Shown here: one piece after another, positions 33,791 to 56,882 of the stretch
How positions within the stretch are numbered: position 1 is the stretch's first letter
Layout: each line of letters starts with the position of its first letter
From: Saccharina japonica
Lineage: Eukaryota > Sar > Phaeophyceae > Laminariales > Laminariaceae
Direction of reading: 5' to 3'
Assembly: GCA_008828725.1 (NCBI GenBank)
Contig: MEHQ01002057.1
Coordinates: 38,023 to 102,022, forward strand
DNA length: 64,000 nucleotides
The notes under the pieces: model-generated
What the model saw: only the letters and a program-made list of their open reading frames with translations
What the model was told of the DNA's origin: nothing
The model's database searches: none
Position numbers and translations under genes: made by a program

Positions 33791-35708
33791 AGGTACAAGG
33801 GGGGCTTCGCCGCGGCGGGTTGACGCCCGCCTGCGGCTACGCGCAATGCCCGTAACGGCGAAGAGTAGTCTACTGAGGTAGAATAATAGCTAAGCTTAGG
33901 GCGAACAAAGCGACTCCGTACTGCCAAGGGGTGTACAGCAGTAGTACAGGACACCTAATGAGAAACACTCACAAACGGAGGGTAGGTTTCTTATATACAT
34001 GAGAGGAGAGGATGCGTTTTATACTAACTTCAATATAACGGCTCCCGAATTTCTTATTCCTTGTAAATATCACCCTGTGGTACTGAGGTATTATGATACG
34101 TACGGACTTACGTACGTACGTGTATATCAGCAGTAAGCTATACAAATCCGGCTGTGCGTGTATCAGCGGTAAGTAGTTCGTAAAATCCAGCATCGAGCAT
34201 AAAAACACAATCAATCTTGGATCTTGCATGTAGCCCACGGGACAACTATAAATGCAATACGAGTATGTATACGAGTATACGTATACCGGTAACTAATTCG
34301 GAACCACTTTTTTCGAAAAAAAGCAAGTTCTCGACCATCACCGTAATTTTATTGGGAAAGTTGGAGTGTCCATCGCTCGAATACTAACAAAAACAACTAA
34401 CACCAGTATTAATAGTATCATAGTATCACACTGGTGTACCACGCACGTATAAACCCATGGTACACAGGTCTGTTTCTGCTGTGGTTCTGGTACTATACTG
34501 TATCATATGTGCGTACGTACGTACGTGTACATCAGCAGTACGAGTACAGTAGTAGTAGTACGTGGTCTGATAAAAATCCGGGTTCGTCGTCGACATAAAA
34601 AAACGGAATCTTTGATTATGCATGTAGCTGCGTGTAAAAAAAAAGAGAGTGTGTGTTTTGTATGTGCGCTCTCCATCACCATATTCTTGGTAAACGTTGC
34701 TGCAGCGCCCACCGCCCGCATGTTCACGCCCGCGAGCGCACGCGAGGCCCTGCCCGGTACTATATTTAGGCCGACGGGCACGTAAACCGATAAATTCTCC
34801 CGACACGCTCCTGAGGAGCGCATACGGTACATATTTTTGGGGTCTCGTAAGGTCCAAAACAGATAATCATCCCGCACGGGACTGTCAGAAAAAAACGACG
34901 TGCGTTCGTATGGCGAAAAACTGTGGCAAATAGGCAATAAATCCTCAAATAAACGTACCCCCGTGGGCCTCGTGTAGCGCAAGGCCGAGGCCGCCTTTTG
35001 CAGGGTAAGCAGAGCAGGGATCGTCGAGCACGATTAGCGAGTTGCGTGCCGCCGGATGGACCTCATCGCGAGATATCGCGAAAAAGGCTCAAATCTACGT
35101 CTAAGAAAAGCCGAGGAGCTCTCACACGAGACCACCAACAATATCGTACATGTATTTATAACCCAAATTGCAAAACAACCAAACCACTCTGAAATCACTA
35201 CTAAAAGCTAAAAAGCAGTACGTACGAGCCTCCGTACAGGGAACACACTAAATCCAGCCAATTGGCGTAATCTCAAGGAACCATAATTCCTGTCCCTGGA
35301 TAAACGTGACAGTCTCAGTGCGGTCGACCTGCATGATTTTCCGCATACAACGGCTGTCAGTTCCGCAGACCACGCACGTACGTGTTCAGTCACAATTTTC
35401 GACCAATCAATATTTTATACCGACTTCAGTTCAGATACCAAAATAATCCAGTCCACCCAAAAATAACGAACTCTCAATCTGGTGCCACACACTCAAATGG
35501 ATTATGGCTGTCATTGTTGCACAAAAAAAATACCTCTTGGTACGAGTACTGCTCTACAGCAGCCACTCCATCGTTGGACCTCCCTAACCCGTCGCCCAGA
35601 GAACCCAATAGACCTCAACTCTGAGCCTCCCTACTCCCAACTACGAGGGGGGGGGTCTTCGGTGACTTGCGTTTTTTTGTTTGAAGCCCCTCGAGATGTA
35701 TATACATA
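33791..35708. other. Gene-free stretch
   Basis: Contains GTACGTACGTAC runs near 34107 and 34512, and a GC-rich patch at 34700-34760 with an open minus frame that has no recognised domain. CAGGTACAAG and CTGCGGCTACG words are present near 33790-33840. Confidence 0.4.
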
Positions 35709-36071
35709 CAAGGGCTCCGCTTCGCGGGCGGCTGACGCCGCCCGCTACGCTCGCGCAAGGAAAGGGGTACAGAAGAGGCCCCCATGATGTAGTGCAGGCA
35801 CCACGACTTGAAAATGTCAAGAGGTTCATGGTGCAGCAAAGAAACGGCGGACTTGACATGCATGCAAAACATGCTCGGGGTGCACAATAGCTCCATGCTC
35901 CAGGCCGACAAAGCTGTACGTTCGAAAGAGAAAGCACAGCAACACGGCTCACGGCACGGCGCTGCGCTGTCTGCTGTGGGTGTGTGAGTTGTGCATGTTT
36001 CGTGAGTATGTGTGGTAGTACAACAACACTATTCATATTACGTGTACGAAGTACTTCGTACTTTGTACGAG
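35709..36071. repeat. Terminal region of the TIR-element family, cut by the gap
   Basis: Begins CAAGGGCTCCGC after TA, continues with the hairpin GGGCGGCTGACGCCGCCCGC and GCTACGCTCGCGCAAGG, then GACAAAGCTGTACG, GAAAGAGAAAGCACAGC and GGCGCTGCGCTG. The last words match 16400-16500. It runs into the N gap. Confidence 0.65.
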
Positions 36072-36248
36072 NNNNNNNNNNNNNNNNNNNNNNNNNNNNN
36101 NNNNNNNNNNNNNNNNNNNNNNNNNNNNNNNNNNNNNNNNNNNNNNNNNNNNNNNNNNNNNNNNNNNNNNNNNNNNNNNNNNNNNNNNNNNNNNNNNNNN
36201 NNNNNNNNNNNNNNNNNNNNNNNNNNNNNNNNNNNNNNNNNNNNNNNN
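36072..36248. other. Assembly gap (177 N)
   Basis: A run of N. The flanks are repeat-rich: a TIR-family arm to the left and a SINE to the right, which explains why assembly failed here. Confidence 0.99.
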
Positions 36249-36271
36249 AAAAATAAATAAATAAATAAAAA

Positions 36272-36518
36272 ACGGAATCAACTGCTGAGAGCGCCAATTA
36301 ATAGTAGCGTGGGTAGGCACAATTCGATGCGAGTCGACGAGGGAAGGAAAGGCTGAAGTCTTCTCGCGATAAAAATGCAAGGCAAGAACCGTAGTGGGGG
36401 AGGAGGGAGAGGAGCCTACTTTGTGACACCGGATCTGAGTTACGACTATTAATAGGGAGGAGAGAGAAAGGAAGGGCGAAGATAATAAATGGGATGGAAA
36501 AAAAAAAAAAAAAAAAAA
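36272..36518 (+). mobile_element. A-tailed SINE copy 2
   Basis: Body from TGAGAGCGCC through GTAGCGTGGGTAGGCAC, CTTCTCGCGATAAAA, GTGACACCGGATCTGAG and AAATGGGATGG to an A-run at 36498-36518. The tRNA-like head is missing or lies in the gap. Confidence 0.85.
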
Positions 36519-36880
36519 GCCTGTGCTTAAAAAGCCGGTCGCCCCGGTAGAGTAGTAGTGGTCAGCTTCAAAGACTACTATCATTGGTACCCAGGATCGA
36601 ATCCCACCGTGGTGAGAGATTTTGTCTTTATTTGAAAAAATGAAAAGGAACCAATTGCTGAGAGCGCCTTCGTGGCGTGGGTAGGCGGAATCCGACGCAA
36701 GTCGACGAGGGAAGAAAGTGCTGAAATCTTCTCGCGATAAAAACGCAAGGCAAGAACCGTAGTGGGGGAGGAGGGAGAAGAGCCCACTTTGTGACCCCGG
36801 ATCTGAGTTACGACTAAGAAGGAGAGAAAGGAAGGGCGAAGATAATAAATGGGATGGAGAAAAAAAAAAAAAAAAAAAAA
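36519..36880 (+). mobile_element. A-tailed SINE copy 3, full length with tRNA-like head
   Basis: The head at about 36525-36612 has TAGAGTAGTAGTGG (A-box position) and GGATCGAATCCC (B box, close to GGTTCGANNCC) with a stem-like GTAGT...ACTAC between them. This is the internal RNA polymerase III promoter layout of tRNA-derived SINEs. The body repeats copy 2 with higher length, ending GGGATGGAG and an A-run (36860-36880). It stands directly on the A tail of copy 2, a tail-to-head arrangement. Confidence 0.8.
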
Positions 36881-37539
36881 TTGCTAGGATTGAGCTTGAC
36901 TTATTTCCATGGGGATTGGTTACTACTTTTCCTTGGCAATTCCTTATGTTTGAATATGAAGTTGAGATTTGAGGTTAAGGATTGAGACTCTGGATTCACA
37001 CTTAACTTGTTTTGACTCTATTTCACCCAGCTGATGACCGTTGGACCGGGAAGGCTACGAGTAGTGTTGATTACCGAGTCAATGTTTGAGTTAAAACCAG
37101 TATATTTTGGAAATTTGAAGTTGATATTTGATATTTCGTTTTTTGGGCTTCTGGATATTTATCCGGTACGATGGTATACCAGATAGCTGAATACCCTTTC
37201 ATTCAGCTGAAGATCGTGACATCGGGAAGGCTGGGTGTTGTCATTTTTTTGTTTTCATTGAGTATGATAGCTTGGATTTGAATTTTGGTGATTTTGACTT
37301 TGAATTGCTTGGTATTATGAGCAATGTTGTAATATCTCGTTCATCTAGTTACGAATGCGAGTTCTCTAATTTTGACCCAAGTCTCTCGTGATGGGTCCTG
37401 TCGCAAAATAGCTGAAGCCGTAAACAGTTGATTCTGTCTGCACTTTTCATCAAATTCTACTTGATTAAACAGTTGTGATTCTGTCTGCAGTTTTTATCAA
37501 TTTATCAGATTTGTATCTGTCTACGTTGTCATCGCACGG

Positions 37540-37795
37540 AGAAACTCTAACGAAAACAAAAGAAGGTAGTGAACACGGTCTCGCACCCGGGACCCACGTG
37601 TTAACAGGTCTCAATCCCACCTGTTGCTCTACTCGCCCATTTTGTTTGCACTATCAGTTTTTTTTTTGTTTCTATAGTAAACGTATTACAACTCTAACAA
37701 AAAAAAAGAAGGGAGTGAACACTGTCTCGAACCCTTCGAACCGATCCCGACCCAGAGTATCCCACCAGTGGGCACTTGAACAGAACCTGTCCGTG
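37540..37795 (-). mobile_element. Two tRNA-like SINE heads in direct order
   Basis: On minus, the block near 37640-37560 reads AGTAGAGCAACAGGTGGG...CAGGTGGGATTGAGACCTG (anticodon-arm-like) and GGGTGCGAGACC (B-box-like), then GTGTTCACTACCTTC. The block near 37790-37690 has GGTTCGAAGGGTTCGAGAC then GTGTTCACTCCCTTC and a T-run. Both share TGTTAGAG-type ends about 130 bp apart. These look like a second tRNA-derived SINE family. Confidence 0.45.
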
Positions 37796-39068
37796 CTGCT
37801 CGTACCACAAACTGCTGCGGCTGCCTGGAGGGTGGTTATGTTGTGCTTCGGTGTGCCTGCCCTTTCCTTCGTTTGTTTTGTATTTCCTGCCACATCTCCT
37901 TCGGGGAGGGGCACGACACTCTTATGTTATTTCTTTATTTTAGATTTTAGTTTTTTAGTTTTTATCTTTCGTTTTGCTGCACTGCTGTTCTTGTCTTGAG
38001 CCTCAATATGTGCCATGGGTCACCGGTTAGAACTGCGCTCGTTCAGATTTAGCATTGCTTATTCCCCGAGATGGTTTGTCATAGTCGTATCATACATATT
38101 ACTGCACGCCGTGTCCGTGGTCGCATTCGGCGCTTCACTAGTGTTTTAACGCATGCATGGTGGCGAAGATAACCAAAGTTTGGCTCATCCTGAAGTTTAG
38201 CGTATCTGTCGAAAGCACACTTACTTACTGACAGGTGCAGGCAGAGGGTACTCGTAGGCGTTGTTGTTTTTTTTCGCCAGCTGCTTCATTGTTTCACTGC
38301 GTACCTGGTACCTGGTACGAACGGCAATTGCGCCGTTGTGGCGTAGTTTTGTAACGGTTCTGCTGAGTGAGCAACTTTTTTTCACAACGGCACGGTTGGG
38401 CGCTTTCGCATCAATCGCCAATTATTTCCAGGCAGAGATTGGAACATGCGACGACAGTTGTGTGCGGGTATGATACGAGCGAGCGGAAATAGAACACATT
38501 GCCGTTGCGAACGCAGATACAACGGCGACATTTTGCGTGGCATGCACAAGACAAATCTACGACCTAGAGCTAAACAAGTCGCGCGTGGAGAGTCCGATGA
38601 GTCCTTCGATGGTTCTACTCGTTCGTGATCCAGGGTTCAAAATAGGACTGTACGTGGTACGTGCGCCTTGCATGGCGATGGCCAAAGAGTATTGTGTCGT
38701 GGTGTGACGGTTGCAGTACGTATGGTGTCTGGTTTACAACGGTACGTGCGCTTCAAGACCGCGACATCTGGATCAGCTATTATTATTAGTACTTCGAACA
38801 AGTGGAGCTGCGCTTTTTTCGTTAAAATGAGTGCTTAATTTTCTAATCGGCACCATCAACAGCGGTGCACAAATCCTCCCGTAGTCGTGCACGGTCCTCT
38901 ATACATACGACGATCCACCCGAAGGACCTTTGTTATTCCCGTCGAACACGGGACCGTGCTGAGCTGAACCCGACAACCACCTATTAATAGTGGGACCGCC
39001 GAGCAGCGCCCGAACACCGAACACTGCACTCAAGCGGTGCGAAAATAACAAATACGTAACAAATAAAC
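37796..39068. other. Gene-free stretch
   Basis: No domain recognised. It ends at the stop of the lumen-protein gene; the nearest few hundred bases are probably its 3' UTR. Confidence 0.4.
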
Positions 39069-41451
39069 CTATGGATCGGTCTTGTTAAGGTTGTTGTTGA
39101 CTCCGATTGTGAGGATGTCGTTGAGCGCCTCCTTGCTCAAAATGAGCATCCTGCGGGCCTCGCCACCGTCCCCATCGCGGGCCGCCGCAGCCAATCCCCC
39201 CGATGCGATCAATGCGTCTGCCGCCAACCCGTACCTGTGTCGCGCATGATATGATACAACACGCACCGACGCAGGGGGTCGAGGACGTTTAAAGAAGGAA
39301 TCAGGTGAGCGCACGATGAGCAGTCTACAAGCTCTACTGCCGTCGAGACTTCCAGAAGGAGGGGACGATTATCCTTGTGACCGCGCGGACGAAATCTCTA
39401 CGGGAGTACGTACGTAGCAGGAGAATTTTCGGTCTCACCTTCGAATGGTTCCGACGGTTATCTTGTCATCGCTTGGCAAAGCGTTCGACTTCACCAGATC
39501 CACGAGAGACTTCTCGAGTTCTGCCACGGGGCCATTCTCCAGAATCGCCTGTGGATACGAACAAATAGCCAGCTGGTCGGAAAAAAAAAAAAAGCTCCAC
39601 AGCAGTACTCGTAGCATTGCAGCTGCTTATAAAACCGTACGTAGTGGTACCGGGTGTTATACCAGGTGTGTTGCTGCTATGTAAGGCCAAGACCGCGGTG
39701 ATACGCTTAATATTGCTAACGGCGACGGTACCCTCGCGAGTTTCCGCGGTGGACCCAAGTGGTGCATGGTACATCGCTGGTATTTTACGTACAAGGGATA
39801 ACATCGTATTTACCACACGATCGATGGCATGGCCAGGAAGATAGGAACATAGCAGTAGTTAGAGTGCGGCAAGCAACCCCACTCCTTGCATACATACACT
39901 CACTAACTATTAATACTGTATCGACCGGATGCACTGCCGATACATTAATGCCCGTCTGTTCATACAGGCCCAAATAATATATACTGGTACAGCACTACTA
40001 CAGCACTATGATATACCCGGTATATAGCAGCAGCAAAAGCGCACAACTGGTAAATACCAGGCACACCAATAGACTAATATTGAAGTCAGCTCGTGCGTAT
40101 TTTGAAGGCAACGTGCACCGGCACGCACACGCACTTACCACCACTTCCTCGAACTTTCGCGCCCGAAGCTGCGGGTCGACAGAGTCCAGCGACTGCCTGG
40201 CGTCCCTGATTTTCCGGAACGATTCCTGCCCTAGAGACTTGTTGATCTTTGCCGCGGCGGAAGCTCCGGGTGGTAGAGCTACGAGCATGCCTGCGGAAGC
40301 GAGTTAGAAGCGTTGGCATGTAGGCGCTTACCGTGAACCCTTGAAAAAAACAAGACCTTGCTTGTTGCTGCTGCTGTGTTGTCAAAGTGACATTTGGTGG
40401 GGGAGAGTGGTCAAATCAAACCAAGCAAGCTCAAACTTCAAACTGTCCCTAATTGCCCACACCTCCGACAGGTCATTTACTACTGTAGATCATTCCCACT
40501 TCTTCATGATCTTGATATTTCAGAGGGTAGACTCGTAGATTCTTGATCTGTATGATCTAGCTCATGTCGCCGCGTGGGAGTCGTGCAATCTGCATGATCT
40601 AGCTCATATGTCCTGGGTCGGATATGTACAGTACAGGACACCTAATAAGAAACAGGCTAATAAGAAATCCAGCCTGAAATTTAGAGGAGAACAAGTAATT
40701 CGGGAGTCATTATCTTGAAATTAGTGTATGAAGCATCCTCCCTCAAATGAGAAATCCAGCCTGGGCCAGCTTTCCTGTCTCTTATTGTTAATATCATAGG
40801 TGTCCTGTACGTACTGTACTACCGGTATTAACCCCTTCAGAACTGCAACCACTTTTTTGGGACAAAACTACTTGGAATTAGTGTGGCCTCATTTTTGGAG
40901 TAGTAAAAGCAGGTCCTGCATGCACAACCTCTCACAACGGCAGATGAGGAACTAAAAGCAGTATCATACTCCTGTAGATGGTCGACATCCATCAGTCCAA
41001 GGTCTCAACTGTCAAAATGAATACATTACGAGAGTACGACTATTGTACGTTGTACGTAACACGTAACACATGTTCACATGTCGCGTTTGGGTCGTGAATT
41101 GAAGACGGTTTTCGGTACGAGTAGTAAACGCAGCATGCGGGCTTTCGGTTTCGACGGCGAACTGGTATGTGCGGAGGCTGCAACAGGTCGACTTGACCAT
41201 TCAAACTGCAACATAGAGACGAGAGACCCGGATATGAGGGATGCATCGATGCATCGCAACTGCTGATTACGTACGACACACGAACACGTTTCAAGCGCGA
41301 CACCTGCAAACGTTGTTGACGCAGCGATCGAGGAGACTGCTTCCCTCCGACTCATCGCTCCGTCGCGGGGACTCGTCGCCATATTGAGAGTGAAACCGTG
41401 AGCCATGCCAAAGCACGCCAACGTGAACGTTGCTGCACGAACAAGCCCCAT
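39069..41451 (-). CDS. Plastid thylakoid-lumen four-helix protein, PsbQ/Psb31-like
   Basis: Minus exons: 41451-41304, 40290-40139, 39548-39439, 39234-39069; phases 1, 0 and 2 agree, giving 191 codons. Donors: GCAG|GTGTCG, GTG|GTAAGT, AAG|GTGAGA. The N-terminus has a signal peptide (MGLVRAATFTLACFG) with GMAHGF, Phe at the expected plastid cleavage. Then MSRREAVSSIAAS with twin Arg and a hydrophobic stretch ending PPGASAAA, a typical lumen-targeting Tat signal with AxA cleavage. The mature part of about 130 residues is helical: ESFRKIRDARQSL, VAELEKSLVDLVKSN, YGLAADALIASGG, ARRMLILSKEALNDIL. Size and four-helix layout fit extrinsic photosystem II proteins PsbQ/Psb31; the exact family is inferred. 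The start at Met 41451 was chosen for the signal peptide although the frame is open further upstream. Confidence 0.7.
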
Positions 41452-41874
41452 GATAGGCAGGAATTGGTGTACTGCTGAGTGTATCTCGTGCACCGTGCAT
41501 GATCGATGCTGGATTTCGCTCACAAGGGGTTCCATCATATATGAAGGCGTGTTAAATTCGGGATGTTCCACGAGAAAATTCGATCCGATTGCAACCCTCC
41601 GCTCGCTTCCCACCCAGCTAGCAGTACTCCTCCTCACTTGTGCGAGCACCACCTACCCCACATCTCCAAGGTAAGCTGAGATTGGAAATGGCTTGACCCT
41701 GCGCCTAGTTTTCGGAACGAATGCATGCATGCCCGGCCCCTATCTTTGTATCACTGCACAGGGCTTGGCTACGTTCTTCGTTTGGTGGAACGTGGAACAA
41801 GCAACAAGCGGACAGAGTGACTCGAATTCACCACCCACTTATCGTGCGCATATCCGACGACGCAGGACAAGACC
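41452..41874. promoter_or_regulatory. Shared 423-bp head-to-head promoter interval
   Basis: This separates the start codons of the lumen-protein gene (minus) and GDP-fucose synthase (plus), so both promoters and 5' UTRs must fit here unless upstream exons exist. No clear TATA box was identified. CTCCTCCTCACTTGTGCGAG and ACGACGCAGG lie near the middle and the right end. Confidence 0.5.
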
Positions 41875-53679
<11,805 letters not shown>

Positions 53680-55349
53680 AGGTGCTGGACGAGGAGGAGG
53701 ACGAGGAAGAGGGACTCGAGTTCAGGAGCTTTTGGGGGGTCGCCCGCTCCCAAAGAAATTGCGATGCGCGTCGCGTGTCCTCAGGCGAAATACATAAAAC
53801 CTCAAGACATGTTACATCTTTTCGCACTCGGCGATGGTCCCTACGTAGCGTCTTGTGGTTCTCTGTCTGCTCTGCTTCGATAGTGTTGGATTGCCTGCGG
53901 CGCTCCCTGTTGCGGCGCTCTCTACTGCTGTAGGTTTGCCTCGAGAGGGTGCGCGCGGAAGCGAGAGCCGCCTTTTAGGGAGTCGTTTGTGGTATAATAG
54001 CCGTGTTGAGGGCACTCACCCGCCCTTGGCCCTAGGCCCCCATGGCGCTGGCTTTTTTTGGTTTACAGTTATAACTTTAGGCCCAGCAGCGCAAGACGTA
54101 TTGTTTTCTATTTACAAGATGCGCTTGTTACACCTATGGTCCCTCATGTTATTGTGGGTTCTGGGGGTCTAGCCTACATAATACACTGGTAGGCCGTTAG
54201 ACGCCGATGAGAGAGGTGCGCGCGAGCGGCTTGCCCGCCAGCCACCCTTGAGTCGTTTCGAGATAGGTTTGGGCGAGTGGGGGAGACATGAGACTACCTA
54301 GCCAAGCAGCCAAGGCGCGTGCAAGTAGTGACATTTTTGGTGCGTTTGGTGAGTCACTCATTTTGGCGGCGTGGCGTAGTGCGGGAAAGGGAAAAGGGGA
54401 GGGAGAGGAAAAGGGCCTCAGGGCGATGGTGCCTGTATTTATAGCGCTATAGCAAATATATAGAGCTATATCGGATGCAGCAGATAGTAGTGGCTGTACT
54501 TGTACTAGGTTGTAGCTCGGGGGGGGCGGCTTTTATTTGTTGTACCAGGTATTTTGTTCCCTTTTCTCCTCGAGATGAAACACGCAACGCGCGCGTTTTT
54601 ACTCGTGTGTTGTTGCTGTTTTGTCGAATCTCCCAAAAATCCCACGACTGGACAGAGTAGAAGAGTAAGCAGCGTTGCTTCTTCTCTCTTTTTTTTGTTC
54701 GAGCGGCACCCGACGGGTGCCTAGGGTCGTGTGTACCAGTATATCAAGTATTACGACTAGTTTGCGTCGATATTCAATGAAAAAAAGTCTGCTCGCTCTG
54801 TTAACCTTAACGCTGATGATCCCTGGAGAGGATGATCCCTGGAGTCGCGACAGTGAAAGAACGAATCGTCGAATTACTACAATCAGACGCAACAGCTGAC
54901 GACGTCCGTCGTCTCTCCCCCCTGTGTCATCCCGTTGTTGTACGCAAGACATTGTTGTATGGCTTCAGTTGGGTAGGCGATCGGTTATAACCTTTTTACC
55001 AAAAGGGTAGCCCAACAAACGAATACCTTACGGTACCTGGTACACTACAAAGGGCGTCGTCGGCAGGACGGGGAAAAAAGAGAGAGAAAAAAAACATCAC
55101 CCGGAACAAGATGAGCCTGTAATAAACGATACGTACCTCCTTCGACTATGCTCTCAACCGTGTCTACTGTACGACCAGAGTATGTCAAAACTCTGCTGCT
55201 GTGTATTGTAGTCTTTGGGGACGTTCGTTAGATATGCGTGCGACAACTTATACGTAAAGAGGTGCGTAAATCGCAGGCAGCCAAGTCGATCCCGGCGGGA
55301 GCGCTATTGCCGAGGCGTAGACAGGGAGGGATGCACTCGAACTCGATAT
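53680..55349. other. Fucose synthase 3' flank and gene-free DNA
   Basis: Starts GAGGTGCTGGACGAGGAGGA right after the stop, probably 3' UTR. CCCTTTTCC and AGGGCCTCAGG words near 54380-54420. No protein domain is recognised. Confidence 0.45.
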
Positions 55350-55582
55350 TGATGCATGGCCGTAGTCGTATGACCCTAGACCCTCGCACCCCTACAATGC
55401 CGGGACGAGGCATGTCGGGTTTTCACCGACCAGGCAGACATTGCTAGCACCAAGCGCGAAGCGCCGTGAGATGTTCGGCGAGGCGCATGAAGGCTGAGCT
55501 GCATCCTACTAACAACCGCTTGTGAGGCGGACTTGCACATGGATGACAGCTTCTATTCTTAATTTCCGGTGTGGCCACTTCC
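55350..55582 (-). mobile_element. SINE-like element of the poly(C) family, copy 6
   Basis: Minus orientation, from GATGCATGGCCGTAGTCG (3' side) to CCGGTGTGGCCACTTCC (5' end). This copy has no G-run at its 3' side, unlike the others. The body words AATGCCGGGACGAGG and CAAGCGCGAAGCGCCGTGAG match the family. Confidence 0.8.
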
Positions 55583-55913
55583 AAAGACAGCAATGGGAGT
55601 ACTCTGTAACTGCCTCGTGGGTGCCCCACACAGGGGGGGGGTCATATGTATACTACTAATAAAACCGAAAATTAGCTTGCTTGCCACTTGTTTCTGTGCG
55701 GATTGTTGCAGTCCCCAACCAAACTCTGACTTTTAAGTAACCACCCCGATCGCCATTTTAACGCGCGTATCAAGGTACTGTATGTACTGTAACACGTAGT
55801 GAACATCCCGGCAACGCATATCGTTGTCGCTGCTCTGCATGCTTTGTAGATATATGCAGAAGTGCGTGGGTTGTATGGTCCGGCCACTCTGGATTTTTTA
55901 GTGTCCGATAGTT

Positions 55914-56100
55914 TATAGGGCTTTCTCACAGGGTCATACGGTCACTTTTTTCATGGATCCGACCCGATCCATTTTATCGGGCTTTTTCACAGGGTCAGAG
56001 GTCACTTTTTTCATGGATCCGACCCGATCCATTTTATAGGGCTTTTTCACAGGGTCGGGTCACTTTTCATGGGTCCGACCCGATCCATTTTATGGGGCTT
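55914..56100. repeat. Three tandem copies of a 60-bp unit
   Basis: GGGCTTT(T/C)TCACAGGGTC starts near 55918, 55979 and 56039, each followed by GTCAC and ATGGATCCGACCCGATCC. It grades into the third GACCCG array. Confidence 0.85.
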
Positions 56101-56114
56101 TCCACGGATCAGGA

Positions 56115-56282
56115 CACTTTTTCATGGGTCGGGTCGGGTCGGGTCCGACCCGCGATTTTCTTACCGACATCTGTGAAAACCCAACCCAACCCAACCCAAC
56201 CCAACCCCAACCCCAACCCCATGACATTTGGAAAACGTCCCGACCCGACCCGACCCGACCCGACCCGACCCGACCCGTGGAG
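56115..56282. repeat. GACCCG and CCAACC arrays
   Basis: Runs of GGGTC/GACCC, (CCAAC)n at 56180-56215 and (GACCC)n at 56238-56275. Same word family as 6588-6972. Confidence 0.85.
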
Positions 56283-56824
56283 ATAGTTCTTGAATGTCCG
56301 TGGACATATAAAAAAAAATGCTACAAAAACGGGACAGCCTCGGTGTCACATACATTATACCAGAACACCAGTATACCAGTATAGACATACCAGGTAAACA
56401 TTAAGCGCGCGGGAAAACCCGGCAATTTTTGCGCGTGGGGGTGTGGGGATCAACATTTACTACTGTACGTGCAGTAGTTTTTGCTGTTTTTATCGCCTCG
56501 AATGAGTATATACGGAGTCAGCAGGAATTACTATTTTATTAGCTAATAAGAGACCAAGCACTACAGTACGTATGTATACGAAAACTGCCTACTCTATATA
56601 CGAAAACTGTCTACGTACTCTCTTTATAAATGAATGCATGAAGGAGGGTTGGCATATACTCGGTACGGAAAACCCCTCTGCATGATTATACCAGGTATGT
56701 ATGTTTGTATATTATATTAACGCTACTTTAGGCACTCTTGATACAATTTGGGCCCAAAACATTCTGCCGGTTCGCCTCGAAAAAATTGCGACCAAAACGC
56801 CGCAGCCACGGCCGCACATATTTA

Positions 56825-56864
56825 GGGGGGGGGGGGGGGGGGGTGTACTCATGTCGTGGGGGGG
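56825..56864 (-). mobile_element. Ultra-short poly(C)-family remnant between G-runs
   Basis: G-run 56825-56843, then TGTACTCATGTCGT, then G-run 56858-56864. The 14 bases equal the complement of the family's 3' tip (ACGACATGAGTACA, as at 63275). Confidence 0.55.
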
Positions 56865-56882
56865 TCTCCTTAAGATATCGCG

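Noticed and set aside
34503-34982. Minus-strand 159-codon open frame with a GC-rich middle
   Set aside because: No recognised domain, no convincing splice sites, and overlapping open frames on the other strand; likely chance.
35984-36260. Open frames containing unknown residues
   Set aside because: They span the N gap and have no real sequence support.
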